64,000 nt of DNA from Rugosimonospora africana. GTDB lineage: Bacteria > Actinomycetota > Actinomycetes > Mycobacteriales > Micromonosporaceae. Below the pieces are notes generated by a model, which did not search any database, was not told the origin of the DNA, and worked only from the letters and a program-made list of their open reading frames with translations. How positions within the stretch are numbered: position 1 is the first letter of the stretch; the number at the start of each line of letters is the position of its first letter. This document shows positions 32,153 to 40,985 of the stretch, piece after piece. The position numbers and the translations under genes are program-made. The DNA is taken from positions 186,001 to 250,000 of the forward strand of contig NZ_BONZ01000021.1 of assembly GCF_016862975.1 (NCBI RefSeq), read 5' to 3'.

Positions 32153-33034
32153 ATGAGGCAGCATGGAGTGGTGACACAGGAAGGCAGCGAACGACTCGGG
32201 GCGCTGGCGGGGCTCGTCGCCGGGGGCGGCGTGGTCGTGCTGAGCGGGGCGGGGATCTCCACCGAGTCGGGCATCCCGGACTACCGGGGACCGAACGGGA
32301 CGATGAACCGCCGCAGCCCGATGACGTACCAGGCGTTCACCCGGGACGCGGCGGCGCGGCGCCGCTACTGGGCCCGCAGCCACGTCGGGTGGCTGACCAT
32401 GTCCGGCGCGGCCCCGAACGCCGGCCACCGCGCCGTGGCCGACCTGGAGCGCCAGGGACTGGTGTCCGGCGTCATCACGCAGAACGTCGACGGCCTGCAC
32501 CAGAGTGCCGGCGCAAGGGCGGTCATCGAGCTGCACGGCAGCCTGTACCGGGTGACCTGCCTCGGCTGCGGCGACTCGATGTCGCGGGCGGAGTTGCACA
32601 GCCGGCTCGGCGAGGCCAACCCCTGGTGGGACGGTCGGGCCACCAGGATCAACCCGGACGGTGACGTCGACCTCGATGACGACCAGCTCGACGGCTTCCA
32701 CACGGTCGACTGCCAGACCTGCAACGGCGGCATGCTCAAGCCGGACGTGGTGTTCTTCGGCGAGAACGTGCCGGCGCCCCGGGTCGCGGACTGCTTCGCC
32801 CTGGTGGAGAGCGCCCGGCTGCTGCTGGTACTGGGCTCGTCGTTGACGGTCATGTCGGGCCGCCGGTTCGTGCTGCGGGCGTCGAAGCTCGGCATCCCGG
32901 TGGCGATCGTGAACCGCGGGCGTACCCGGGGTGACGACTACGCGACGCTGACCCTGGACGCCGCGCTCGGCACGGTACTGCCCGAGCTGGCCCACCGCAC
33001 CGCCGGCGCCGCGGACGCCCTCGCCGCCTCCTGA
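32153..33034 (+). CDS. Sir2-family NAD-dependent protein deacylase
   Basis: 293 residues. The NAD-binding motif is [33 protein letters not shown] and ELHGSL follow, with the catalytic His in LHG. The structural zinc site is made of CLGCG (near residue 140) and CQTCNGG (near 188), then PDVVFFGE and [12 protein letters not shown]. All catalytic residues are present. The region between the two Cys pairs is longer than usual and acidic ([16 protein letters not shown]). The start is uncertain: GTG 32171 would remove six residues, and neither start has a clear ribosome site. It is convergent with the alcohol dehydrogenase gene (16-bp gap). Confidence 0.93.
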   Translation: MRQHGVVTQEGSERLGALAGLVAGGGVVVLSGAGISTESGIPDYRGPNGTMNRRSPMTYQAFTRDAAARRRYWARSHVGWLTMSGAAPNAGHRAVADLERQGLVSGVITQNVDGLHQSAGARAVIELHGSLYRVTCLGCGDSMSRAELHSRLGEANPWWDGRATRINPDGDVDLDDDQLDGFHTVDCQTCNGGMLKPDVVFFGENVPAPRVADCFALVESARLLLVLGSSLTVMSGRRFVLRASKLGIPVAIVNRGRTRGDDYATLTLDAALGTVLPELAHRTAGAADALAAS

Positions 33035-33050
33035 GCCGCCGGTCCCCGCC

Positions 33051-34130
33051 TCAGGTGGTAGCCGGCTCCACCACGACCTTGATGCCGGTCCGGCGGTCCG
33101 CCGCGTCGAACGCCTCGGCGACCCGGCCGAGCGGGTACGACTCGGTCACCAGGCTGGACAGGTCGACCCGGCGCCGCGCGACCAGGTCGATGGCCCGGTC
33201 GTAGACCCGGTTCATCCGGCGCACCAGGGCGATCGTCACCCCCTTGCGCCGCGCGGTCGACGCGGAGAACGCTATCCGGTCGTGACTCGGGATGCCGACC
33301 AGCACGACCCGCCCGCCGGGCCGCACCGCGGTCATCGCCAGCTCCACCGCCTCCTCGGTACCGGCGACCTCGAAGACCACGTCGGCGCCCCGGCCGGCGA
33401 CCTCCCGCCAGTACGCCCGGTCGGCCATCTCGGGCGCGACGGCGTCGTCGGCGCCGAGCGCGCGGGCGGCCAGCAGCCGGTGCTCCAGCGGCTCGACCGC
33501 GAACACCCGGGATGCCCCGGCGACGTAGGCCAGCTGGAGGATCAGCAGGCCGATCGGCCCGCACCCGATGACCGCGACGGTGGCACCGACCCGCAGGTGC
33601 CCGAGATCCAGCGAGTGCAGGCCCACACCGAGCGGTTCCAGCAGTGCCCCGTCGGCGTCGGTCAGGGTGTCCGGCAGCGGTCGGAGCAGGTACGCCGGCC
33701 AGGTGATGAACTCGCGCAGCCCGCCGTCGACCGTACCGTGCCCGGCGAACCGCACGTCCGGGCAGAGGTTGCCGTATCCCTCACGGCAGATCTCGCAGTG
33801 CTCGCAGGGGATCGCCGGGTCGACGGCCACCCGCAGGCCGTGGCGCGGACCGCCCTCGATGACTCCGGCGAACTCGTGCCCGACCACGAGTGGCCGGTCC
33901 AGCCGGGCGTCGCCGATCCCCGCCTCGGCATACCAGTGAAGGTCCGACCCGCAGAGGCCGACGGCGGTGACGCGCACCAGGTCGGTGCCTTCCACGGGGT
34001 CCGGCAGCGGCTCCCGTTCGACCCGGATGTCGCCGGGCCCGTACAGCCGGGCGACCGACATCGTCCCGGGCACGCCGAGGCCAGGTACGCCGGGCCCCGC
34101 ACCGACCACCGAGGCGGACACGTCCGTCAT
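33051..34130 (-). CDS. Zinc-dependent medium-chain alcohol/polyol dehydrogenase
   Basis: 359 residues from ATG 34130, with GGAGTGG upstream. Catalytic zinc ligands are seen in GLCGSDLHW and VVGHEFAG. The structural zinc site is CEHCEICREGYGNLC, four cysteines. The NAD-binding fold has VAVIGCGPIGLLILQLAYVAGA with an Ala/Glu segment following (VFAVEPLEHR), favouring NAD. It is closest in plan to sorbitol or threonine dehydrogenase-type enzymes. It lies downstream of the GntR gene on the same strand, separated by the structured element at 34155-34321, and is probably a sugar- or polyol-oxidising partner of that regulator's regulon. Confidence 0.92.
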   Translation of the reverse strand: MTDVSASVVGAGPGVPGLGVPGTMSVARLYGPGDIRVEREPLPDPVEGTDLVRVTAVGLCGSDLHWYAEAGIGDARLDRPLVVGHEFAGVIEGGPRHGLRVAVDPAIPCEHCEICREGYGNLCPDVRFAGHGTVDGGLREFITWPAYLLRPLPDTLTDADGALLEPLGVGLHSLDLGHLRVGATVAVIGCGPIGLLILQLAYVAGASRVFAVEPLEHRLLAARALGADDAVAPEMADRAYWREVAGRGADVVFEVAGTEEAVELAMTAVRPGGRVVLVGIPSHDRIAFSASTARRKGVTIALVRRMNRVYDRAIDLVARRRVDLSSLVTESYPLGRVAEAFDAADRRTGIKVVVEPATT

Positions 34131-34154
34131 GACACCACTCCTTCGTCGAACCGA

Positions 34155-34321
34155 TAGGTCCTGTCCTGCCAATCATTCGCCGGCCTGCGGCGGACCCAGG
34201 CGCCGCCCGGCTGCGTTCTCGGACTCCTGGATACAACACCGGTATCCAGGAGTCCTGCGGCCTTGCCGGATCGACGCCTGGACCTCGCCTCGGCTCGACA
34301 AGATCGGCAGGAAAGGACCTA
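34155..34321 (-). ncRNA. Structured intergenic element, copy 2 (candidate RNA or palindromic mobile element)
   Basis: The second copy of the element at 6509-6676. On the minus strand the outer stem is 34321-34302 with 34174-34155, 20 positions with one mismatch and one G-U, and a sequence unrelated to copy 1's outer stem. A second stem pairs GGTCCAGGCG with CGCCTGGGTC. A short stem pairs GGCCGC with GCAGCC beside GAGAAC. The apical hairpin is GGACTCCTGGATAC with GTATCCAGGAGTCC (34221-34234 and 34242-34255 on the plus strand), loop CGGTGTT. Conserved unpaired blocks are GTCGAGCCGAGGCGAGGT, CGATCCGGCAAGGC and CCGCCGCAGGCCGGC. Its 5' TAG is the GntR stop codon, and its 3' end lies 24 bases before the dehydrogenase ATG. 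Confidence 0.7.
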
Positions 34322-35050
34322 GGCACCCTTGCGTGCCCGGGTGCCGCGACGCCGCCGCGCCGCCGGTACCCGGGCGTAGTCCTCACCGGTCTGCGCCAGG
34401 TGGTCCCGCATCGCCCAGGCCGCCTGGGCCGGGCTGCGCCTGGTGATGGCGTCGAGGATGCGTTCGTGCGCGGCGATCGCGTGCTCCCGGGCGACCGGAT
34501 CGCGCGAGGTCTGCTGGCGGGTCTCGTGCAGCAGTTGGGCGATCGGTTCGTACAGCGCGGCCACCACCCGGTTGCCCGCGGCGCTCATCACCGCGTCGTG
34601 AAAGGCGAGGTCGCCGGCCACGAACGCGGACACGTCCGCCCCCGCCTCGCGCATGGCCTCGATGGACGACGTCATCGCGGCGAGGTCGTCGGCGGTGCGC
34701 CGGGCCGCGGCCAGTTCGGCGACACCGACCTCGACCAGCATGCGCGCCTCCAGCAACGCGTTCATCCGCCCGGCCAGCGCGTCGGGTGTGCGGGACAGCG
34801 AGCCGAGCACCACCGGATCGAGCGGCGACCAGTGCTCCGGCGGCTGCACGTAGGTGCCCCGGCCGCGAACGACCCGGACGACGGACTTCTGCCGCAGCGT
34901 GCGCAGCGCCTCGCGGATGGTCAGCCGGCTGGCCCCTTCGCGCTCGGCCAGTTCCCACTCGGGCGGCAGTGCGGTGTCAGGCGGGAACGCACCGGCGACG
35001 ATCTCGTCGAGCAGCCGGGCGGCGATCCGGTCGCCCAGGTTCTCGGACAC
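34319..35050 (-). CDS. FadR-subfamily GntR regulator
   Basis: 243 residues from GTG 35050. The N-terminal winged helix contains LPPEWELAEREGASRLTIREALRTLRQ and VRGRGTYV. The C-terminal FCD domain has metal-ligand-type residues in VAGDLAFHDAVMSAAGN and HERILDAITRR. This is the FadR/FCD type that usually senses sugar acids or other organic acids. It is followed by the dehydrogenase gene and is divergent from the secreted GH127 gene. Palindromic sequences in the shared upstream region are likely operators. The stop codon TAG is the first triplet of the structured element. Confidence 0.92.
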   Translation of the reverse strand: MSENLGDRIAARLLDEIVAGAFPPDTALPPEWELAEREGASRLTIREALRTLRQKSVVRVVRGRGTYVQPPEHWSPLDPVVLGSLSRTPDALAGRMNALLEARMLVEVGVAELAAARRTADDLAAMTSSIEAMREAGADVSAFVAGDLAFHDAVMSAAGNRVVAALYEPIAQLLHETRQQTSRDPVAREHAIAAHERILDAITRRSPAQAAWAMRDHLAQTGEDYARVPAARRRRGTRARKGA

Positions 35051-35087
35051 GCCGGCTTCCCTCCCGTCGACCAGACACACGCCTGCC

Positions 35088-35137
35088 GACTGGTCTGGGT
35101 CGCGCGCGGCGCCAGACGCGCCGAGCCAGACTGGTCG
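35088..35137 (+). repeat. Dispersed palindromic element, copy D (upstream of the GntR gene)
   Basis: It runs from GACTGGTCTGGGTCGCGCG to GCGCCGAGCCAGACTGGTCG, 50 bp, one base shorter than the other copies. It lies 38 bases before the GTG of the GntR gene, outside any reading frame, and so would be in that gene's leader or promoter. Confidence 0.85.
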
Positions 35138-35248
35138 GATCACAGTGAGAGTAGCCGGACGCGCAGGCGGGCGCGATGGGGCCGGCGGGGTGGGTGACCG
35201 GTCCGTGCGACAGCACCCGTCCCGCCGGCCCTGCGCAACATTGTGATG

Positions 35249-35268
35249 TGACAGCAGACGTCTGACAA
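35249..35268. promoter_or_regulatory. Likely GntR operator
   Basis: TGACAGCAGACGTCTGACAA is centred on AGACGTCT, and a second site sharing CAGACGTC lies at about 35363-35375 (TTGACAGACGTCACA), overlapping the GH127 promoter. Two similar palindromes between divergent GntR and GH127 genes fit cooperative repression of both. Confidence 0.5.
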
Positions 35269-35361
35269 GGATAGTCATCAATGTATTCCGCCCACTCACG
35301 GCGTTGTTCGATATCTCGTACAAGCCGGAATGCCCGCCATTGCTGCGAAGCGCGAGCGGCA

Positions 35362-35391
35362 TTGACAGACGTCACATTGTCGCTCTACGGT
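35362..35391 (+). promoter_or_regulatory. Promoter of the GH127 gene
   Basis: TTGACA (35362-35367) and TACGGT (35386-35391) are separated by 18 bases, a good vegetative-type match. The presumed operator half-site overlaps the -35 region, which suits repression. The start codon is 110 bases downstream. Confidence 0.6.
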
Positions 35392-35501
35392 GCCTGTCAC
35401 ATACCGGATGTCATTCGGTATTTCGAACAGTCCCCCACACGAGGCTGAGCCGAGTCCCATCGCTCGGCGTCCGTGCCAGCCCGAAGACCGGAGGTGCGGA
35501 G

Positions 35502-38039
35502 ATGGAGCATGTCACGTTCGACCGCAGGACGGCGCTGCGCGCGGCCGGTACCGCGGTCGCGGGTGCGGCGCTGGGCCCCGTGCTGGGCTCTGCGCTGGGT
35601 TCGGTGTTACCGGCGGCCGGCGTGCTGGGCGCCACGCCGGCGTTCGCCGCCCGGACCGACTACGGGGTCTCGGTGTACGCGTTCCCGCTGGGCGCCGTGA
35701 AACTGTCCGCGGGGCCGTTCCTGGACAACATGAACCGGACCCTGGCCTATCTGTCCTTTGTGGACGCCGATCGGCTGCTGTACACGTTCCGCACCAACGT
35801 CGGTATCGCCACCTCGGCGCAGTCGGTGGGCGGCTGGGAGTCGCCGACCACGGAGTTGCGCGGGCACTCGACCGGGCACCTGATGTCGGCCCTGGCGCAG
35901 GCGTACGCCAACACCGGCAACTCGACCTACAAGACGAAGGGCGACTACCTGGTCAGTTCGCTGGCCGCCTGCCAGGCCGCGTCGCCGGGGCACGGGTACC
36001 ACACCGGATACCTGTCCGCCTTCCCGGAGAACTTCTTCGACCGCCTGGAGACCGGCCAGACGGTGTGGGCGCCGTACTACACGATCCACAAGATCATGGC
36101 CGGCCTGCTCGACCAGTACCTGGTGGCCGGCAACACTCAGGCGCTGACCGTGGTGACGAACATGGCGGCCTGGGTCAAGGCGCGCACCGATCCGTTGAGC
36201 AGCACGACAATGCAGAACGTCGTGCTGCGTACCGAGTTCGGCGGCATGCCCGAGGTGCTGACGAACCTGTACCAGGTCACCGGCAACGCCGACCACCTCA
36301 CCACCGCCCAGCGGTTCGACCACAACCAGATCGAGAACCCCCTCGCCTCGAACCAGGACCAGCTGTCCGGCTTCCACGGCAACACGCAGATCCCGAAGAT
36401 CATCGGTGCGATCCGCGAATACCACGCCACCGGCACCAGCCGGTACCACGACATCGCCACCAACTTCTGGGACATCGTCATCAACCGCCACACGTACGTG
36501 ATCGGCGGCAACACCAACGGCGAGTACTTCCAGGCGCCGAACGCCATCTCCACCCAGCTGTCGGACACCACCTGCGAGTGCTGCAACACCTACAACATGC
36601 TCAAGCTGACCCGGCAGCTGTTCTTCACCAGCCCGACCCGCTACGACTACATGGACTACTACGAGCGGGCGCTGTTCAACCAGATCCTCGGGCAGCAGGA
36701 CCCCAACTCCAGCCACGGGTTCGTCGCCTACTACATCCCGCTGCGGGCCGGCGGCATGAAGACCTACAGCAACGACTACTCGAACTTCACCTGCGACCAC
36801 GGCACCGGCATGGAGTCCAACACCAAGTACGCCGATTCCATCTACTTCTACTCCGGCGAGACGCTCTACGTGAACCTGTTCATCGCGTCCGTGCTGACCT
36901 GGCCCGGCCGGGGCATCACGGTCACCCAGGCGACCACGTTCCCGACGTCGTCGACCAGCCGGCTCACGGTGACCGGTTCCGGGCACATCGCCATGAAGAT
37001 CCGGGTACCGTCCTGGACCAGTGGCATGACCGTCAAGGTGAACGGGGTCACCCAGAGCGTCACCGCGACGCCGGGCACCTACCTGACGCTGGACCGCACC
37101 TGGGCCTCCGGCGACGTCGTCGACCTCACCATGCCGGCCGCGCTGACGTTCCCCAGGACCAACGACAACGCGAACATCGGCGCGGTCCAGTACGGCGCCA
37201 TCGTGCTGGCCGGCGAGTATGGCACCACCGACCTGAACAGCGTGCTGCCCACCCTGCAGACCGGCAGCCTGGTGCAGAACTCCAGCAACCCGCTGCACTT
37301 CACCGGTACCGCGAGCACCGGCTCGGTCTCGCTGATCCCGTTCTATCAGGCGCAGCACGAGCGGTACACGGTGTACTGGAACCTCAGCGGCGGCGGCACC
37401 CCGCCACCGGCCAACGTCGCCTGGTACAAGTTCGACGAGACGAGCGGCACCAGCGCGGCCGACTCGTTCGGCAACGGCAAGACGGCGACTCTGACCGGTA
37501 CCACGTCGTGGGTGGCGGGCCGGTCCGGCAACGCCGTGCACCTCGACGGGACCAGCGGCTACGTGCGGCTGCCCAACGGGCTGCTGTCGGGTGCCGGCGA
37601 CTTCACCATCTCCGCGTGGGTCAAGCTCGACTCGGTCGTCGCGTGGACCAGGATCTTCGACTTCGGCACCGGCACCACCAGCTACATGTTCCTCACGCCG
37701 CGCAGTTCCTCGGGTACTCCCCGGTTCGCCATCACGACCGGCGGCGCCGGCGGCGAACAGCAGATCAACGGGCCGGCCGCGCTGCCGTCCGGCACCTGGA
37801 CGCAGGTGGCGGTGACGCTGTCCGGAAACACCGGGACGCTCTACGTGAACGGTGCGGCGGTGGCCAGCAACACCGGAATCACCCTGCGCCCGTCGTCGCT
37901 GGGCTCGAGCACGCAGACCTGGCTGGGTCGCTCCCAGTATGCCGACCCGTACCTGACCGGCGCGCTGGACAGCGTACGCGTCTACGGTCGTGCGCTGTCC
38001 GCGAGCGAGGTGGGCGCACTGTACACCGGCGGCAACTGA
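35502..38039 (+). CDS. Secreted GH127 beta-L-arabinofuranosidase-like protein with LamG domain
   Basis: 845 residues from ATG 35502 with GGAGG upstream. A twin-arginine signal (FDRRTALRAAGTAVAGAALG) ends near ATPAFAA. The catalytic part (about residues 50-600) has the GH127 features ELRGHSTGHLMSALAQAYA, VWAPYYTIHKIMAGLLDQY, and the zinc-binding cysteine cluster TTCECCNTYNMLKL, which contains the catalytic nucleophile. A Gly/Pro linker follows, then a LamG-type carbohydrate-binding domain (about 630-845; SGYVRLPNGLLSGAGDFTIS, TLYVNGAAVASNTG). It should release L-arabinose or a related sugar from plant polysaccharide or glycoprotein outside the cell. It is controlled in common with the divergent GntR gene. 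Confidence 0.92.
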   Translation: MEHVTFDRRTALRAAGTAVAGAALGPVLGSALGSVLPAAGVLGATPAFAARTDYGVSVYAFPLGAVKLSAGPFLDNMNRTLAYLSFVDADRLLYTFRTNVGIATSAQSVGGWESPTTELRGHSTGHLMSALAQAYANTGNSTYKTKGDYLVSSLAACQAASPGHGYHTGYLSAFPENFFDRLETGQTVWAPYYTIHKIMAGLLDQYLVAGNTQALTVVTNMAAWVKARTDPLSSTTMQNVVLRTEFGGMPEVLTNLYQVTGNADHLTTAQRFDHNQIENPLASNQDQLSGFHGNTQIPKIIGAIREYHATGTSRYHDIATNFWDIVINRHTYVIGGNTNGEYFQAPNAISTQLSDTTCECCNTYNMLKLTRQLFFTSPTRYDYMDYYERALFNQILGQQDPNSSHGFVAYYIPLRAGGMKTYSNDYSNFTCDHGTGMESNTKYADSIYFYSGETLYVNLFIASVLTWPGRGITVTQATTFPTSSTSRLTVTGSGHIAMKIRVPSWTSGMTVKVNGVTQSVTATPGTYLTLDRTWASGDVVDLTMPAALTFPRTNDNANIGAVQYGAIVLAGEYGTTDLNSVLPTLQTGSLVQNSSNPLHFTGTASTGSVSLIPFYQAQHERYTVYWNLSGGGTPPPANVAWYKFDETSGTSAADSFGNGKTATLTGTTSWVAGRSGNAVHLDGTSGYVRLPNGLLSGAGDFTISAWVKLDSVVAWTRIFDFGTGTTSYMFLTPRSSSGTPRFAITTGGAGGEQQINGPAALPSGTWTQVAVTLSGNTGTLYVNGAAVASNTGITLRPSSLGSSTQTWLGRSQYADPYLTGALDSVRVYGRALSASEVGALYTGGN

Positions 38040-38114
38040 GACATCCAGGATTATTCGCGATCTACCCCGGGTACGCCGTGATGACCGTTTCCGCTGCGTA
38101 CCCGGGGAGGCGTC

Positions 38115-39794
38115 ATGACCGCGACGACGGACGTACGACCGGCTCGATCCGGCAAACCGCACCTGCGGCGGGACATCGGCATGGTCGGCCTGCTGTTCAC
38201 CGCAGTCGGTTCGATCATCGGATCCGGCTGGCTGTTCGGCGCCATGAACGCCGCGCAACTGGCCGGGCCGGCGGCCATCTTCTCCTGGCTGATCGCCGCC
38301 GTCATGATCATGCTGATCGGGCTGACCTACGCCGAACTCGGCACGATGTTCCCGGTCTCCGGCGGCGTGGTACGGATGCCGCACTACGCGTTCGGCGGCC
38401 TGGCGAGCTACCTGATGGGGTGGATCACCTGGCTGTCGTGCGCGGTCGTCGCCCCGATCGAGGTCGAGGGCGCGGTGCAGTACGCGACGAAATACTTCCC
38501 GCTGACCACCGCACACCCTCGCGGCGACGAGACGGTCCACACGCTGACCCCGGCCGGGTTCGCCGTCTCGGTCGTCCTGCTCGCCGTGTTCTGCGTGGTC
38601 AACGTCGTCGGCGTACGGTTCTTCGCCCGGCTCAACAACGTGCTGGTGTGGTGGAAGCTGGCCATCATCGGGATCGTCGTGGTGGCCCTGCTGGTCACCG
38701 CGTTCCACGGCGGCAACTTCACCAGCCACGGGTTCGCGCCCTCGGGCATGCACGGCGTGTTCACCGCCATCGCCACGGCCGGGATCACCTTCTCCTACCT
38801 CGGGTTCCGGCAGGGCATCGAGCTGGCCGGCGAGACCACCAACCCCCGGCGCAACGTGCCGATCGCGGTCATCGGCTCGGTACTGCTGACCGCGGTCATC
38901 TACATCGCGCTGCAGATCGCGTTCATCGGGGCCGTACCGAGCGGCACGCTGGGCTCCTCCGGCAGTTGGTCGGCGCTGACCTTCACCAACGACTTCGGGC
39001 CGCTCGCCGCGATCGCGAGCATCCTCGGGCTGACCTGGCTGGCCGTGATGCTCTACATCGACGCCATCGTCTCCCCCGGCGACACGGGACTGGTCTACAC
39101 CGCGGTCACCTCGCGGCTCGGGTACGCGATGGCCCGCAACGGCAACGCTCCCGACGGGGTGGCCAAGCTCAGCCGGACCGGCGTGCCGTGGGTGTCCACC
39201 GCCATCTCGTTCGTCGTCGGGCTGGTCATCTTCCTGCCGTTCCCGAGCTGGCAGCAGCTGGTCGGTCTGGTCACCGGCGCCACGGTGCTGTCGTTCGGGT
39301 CCGGCCCGCTGGTCTTCGCGGCTCTGCGCCGTGAGCTGCCCGACCGGCCCCGGCCGTTCCGCCTGCCCGGCGGGGACATCATCCCGTTCCTCGGCTTCTA
39401 CTCGTCCAACATGATCGTCTTCTGGGCCGGCTGGGACACCAACTGGAAGCTGTTCGTCGCGATCCTGGTCGGACTGGTGCTGCTGGCCGTGTTCGGCGCG
39501 ACCGGCGCGCTGCGCGAACGGCGGATGGACTGGCGGGCCGGCGTCTGGGCGCCGCTGTGGCTGGCCGGGCTCGCGCTGATCAGCTACCTCAGCTCGTACG
39601 GCGGCACCGGCACGATCGGGCTCGGCTGGGGTTTCGTGGTGAACCTGGTGTGGGCCGCGGTCATCTACGTGCTGGCGCTGAAGGTACGCCTGCCCAGCGC
39701 GCGGGTGCGGCAGATCATCGAGGAGACGCCGCACGACGAGGTCCGCGAGGGCGACGAGGCCGGCACGACGCCTCGCCCGGCGCCGACGGCGTGA
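38115..39794 (+). CDS. APC-superfamily amino acid/amine permease
   Basis: 559 residues with about 12 membrane segments. The first contains VGLLFTAVGSIIGSGWLFGA, the glycine-rich unwound helix of APC transporters (GSIIGSGWL). Later segments include GITFSYLGFRQGIELAGETT and AVMLYIDAIVSPGDTGLVYT. A basic cytoplasmic N-terminus of about 20 residues and a charged tail flank the membrane part. It is probably an amino-acid or amine proton symporter. It lies 75 bases after the GH127 gene on the same strand, but a shared function is not evident. Confidence 0.9.
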   Translation: MTATTDVRPARSGKPHLRRDIGMVGLLFTAVGSIIGSGWLFGAMNAAQLAGPAAIFSWLIAAVMIMLIGLTYAELGTMFPVSGGVVRMPHYAFGGLASYLMGWITWLSCAVVAPIEVEGAVQYATKYFPLTTAHPRGDETVHTLTPAGFAVSVVLLAVFCVVNVVGVRFFARLNNVLVWWKLAIIGIVVVALLVTAFHGGNFTSHGFAPSGMHGVFTAIATAGITFSYLGFRQGIELAGETTNPRRNVPIAVIGSVLLTAVIYIALQIAFIGAVPSGTLGSSGSWSALTFTNDFGPLAAIASILGLTWLAVMLYIDAIVSPGDTGLVYTAVTSRLGYAMARNGNAPDGVAKLSRTGVPWVSTAISFVVGLVIFLPFPSWQQLVGLVTGATVLSFGSGPLVFAALRRELPDRPRPFRLPGGDIIPFLGFYSSNMIVFWAGWDTNWKLFVAILVGLVLLAVFGATGALRERRMDWRAGVWAPLWLAGLALISYLSSYGGTGTIGLGWGFVVNLVWAAVIYVLALKVRLPSARVRQIIEETPHDEVREGDEAGTTPRPAPTA

Positions 39795-39838
39795 GCGTGC
39801 GGCGTCAGCCGTGACGTGGCTGGCTCGGGTACGAGAAG

Positions 39839-39898
39839 TTGGCGATCCAACCCGGCAGTCCGAGTGTTCCGGAAAGTTTTCGGTACACCGATCGCCAA
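39839..39898. terminator. Inverted repeat between convergent genes
   Basis: TTGGCGATC (39839) and GATCGCCAA (39890) are complementary and enclose a short CGGAAAGTTTTCGG palindrome. The 171-bp gap lies between the ends of the permease and LacI genes, so a bidirectional terminator is likelier than an operator. Confidence 0.4.
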
Positions 39899-39965
39899 AA
39901 CTACGGCCGGCTCGGTCGGTCATCAACTCTCGACACCCGCCCGGTCACCGTGAGTGCAGGGTCGG

Positions 39966-40985
39966 TCAGTCCGGCATCGGCGCGCAGCTGTCCCGTACCA
40001 CCAGCTGGGTGGCCAGCTCGATGCGCAGGCTCTCGATGGTCTCGCCCCGGGCCAGGCGCAGCACGGTGCGCGCGGCCAGCGTCCCCATCTCGCTCAGCGG
40101 CTGGCGGACCGTCGTCAACGGCGGCGAGGCCCACCGCGCCTCGGGCAGGTCGTCGAAGCCCACCACGCTTACGTCGTCGGGGACCCGCAGCCCGCGCTGG
40201 CGCACGGCCTCGTAGGCGCCGAACGCCATCTGGTCGCTGGAGGCGAAGATGGCCGACGGCGGCTGTTCCAGCTCCAGCAGCCGCCCGGCGCACGCGAAGC
40301 CGGACTCGTGGTAGAAGTCGCCCTGCTGGATCAGCTCGTCCTCGACCGCGATGCCGGCGGCCTCCAGGCCGGCCCGGTATCCGTCCAGCCGGGTGCGGCT
40401 GCACAGCAGCTGGCGCGGGCCGGCGATGAAGCCGATGCGCCGGTGCCCGAGGGAGATCAGGTGCTCGGTCGCGGCCAGCCCTCCGGTCCAGTTCGCCGCG
40501 CCGACCGTGGGCACGTCGTGCGCCGGTACGCCGGCCGGGTCGATGACCACCGTCGGGATGTTGAGCCGGCGCAGTTCGGCGTGCAGCGGCGACTGCACGT
40601 CGGAGGCCACCAGGATCACGCCGTCGGTGGCGCGCGCCTGGAGGTTGCGCATCCACTGTCGGGCGGACGCCGAGCGCTGGTGGATCGCGGACACCACGGT
40701 GCCGATCAGGGCCCCGTGGGCGACGTCCTCGACGCCTCGGATGATCTCCACCGCCCACGGGCTGTCCAGGTCGTTGAAGACCAGGTCGATGAGGCTCGCG
40801 GCCTCCCGGCGCGGACTCGCCCGGCGGCGGTACCCGTACCTGCGCAGCAACTCCTCGACCCGCTCGCGGGTGGCCGGCGAGACATCGGACCGGCCGTTGA
40901 CCACCCTCGACACCGTGGGCACCGAGACTCCGGCCTCCCGCGCGATGCTGGTGATCGTGACCCGGGGTTCGTCCTCGACGGTCAA
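39966..40985 (-). CDS. LacI-family transcriptional regulator
   Basis: 339 residues from TTG 40985, chosen because AGGAG lies six bases upstream; an ATG at 41045 has no such site. The helix-turn-helix and hinge read ITSIAREAGVSVPTVSRVVNGRSDVSPATRERVEELLRRYGY. The periplasmic-binding-type domain has IDLVFNDLDSPWAVEIIRGV, HRRIGFIAGPRQ and AIFASSDQMAFGAYEAVRQR. It is typical of repressors of carbohydrate genes. Its target in the window is unclear because it ends convergently with the permease gene and is followed upstream by an empty region. Confidence 0.92.
   Translation of the reverse strand: MTVEDEPRVTITSIAREAGVSVPTVSRVVNGRSDVSPATRERVEELLRRYGYRRRASPRREAASLIDLVFNDLDSPWAVEIIRGVEDVAHGALIGTVVSAIHQRSASARQWMRNLQARATDGVILVASDVQSPLHAELRRLNIPTVVIDPAGVPAHDVPTVGAANWTGGLAATEHLISLGHRRIGFIAGPRQLLCSRTRLDGYRAGLEAAGIAVEDELIQQGDFYHESGFACAGRLLELEQPPSAIFASSDQMAFGAYEAVRQRGLRVPDDVSVVGFDDLPEARWASPPLTTVRQPLSEMGTLAARTVLRLARGETIESLRIELATQLVVRDSCAPMPD

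Noticed and set aside
39839-39898. LacI operator
   Set aside because: The inverted repeat lies between the 3' ends of two convergent genes, where an operator would have no promoter to control.
35390-39926. Very long frames (over 1,300 codons) on both strands across the GH127 and permease genes
   Set aside because: Arg/Pro/Gly-rich shadow translations without domains; the real frames have signal peptides, catalytic motifs and membrane segments.
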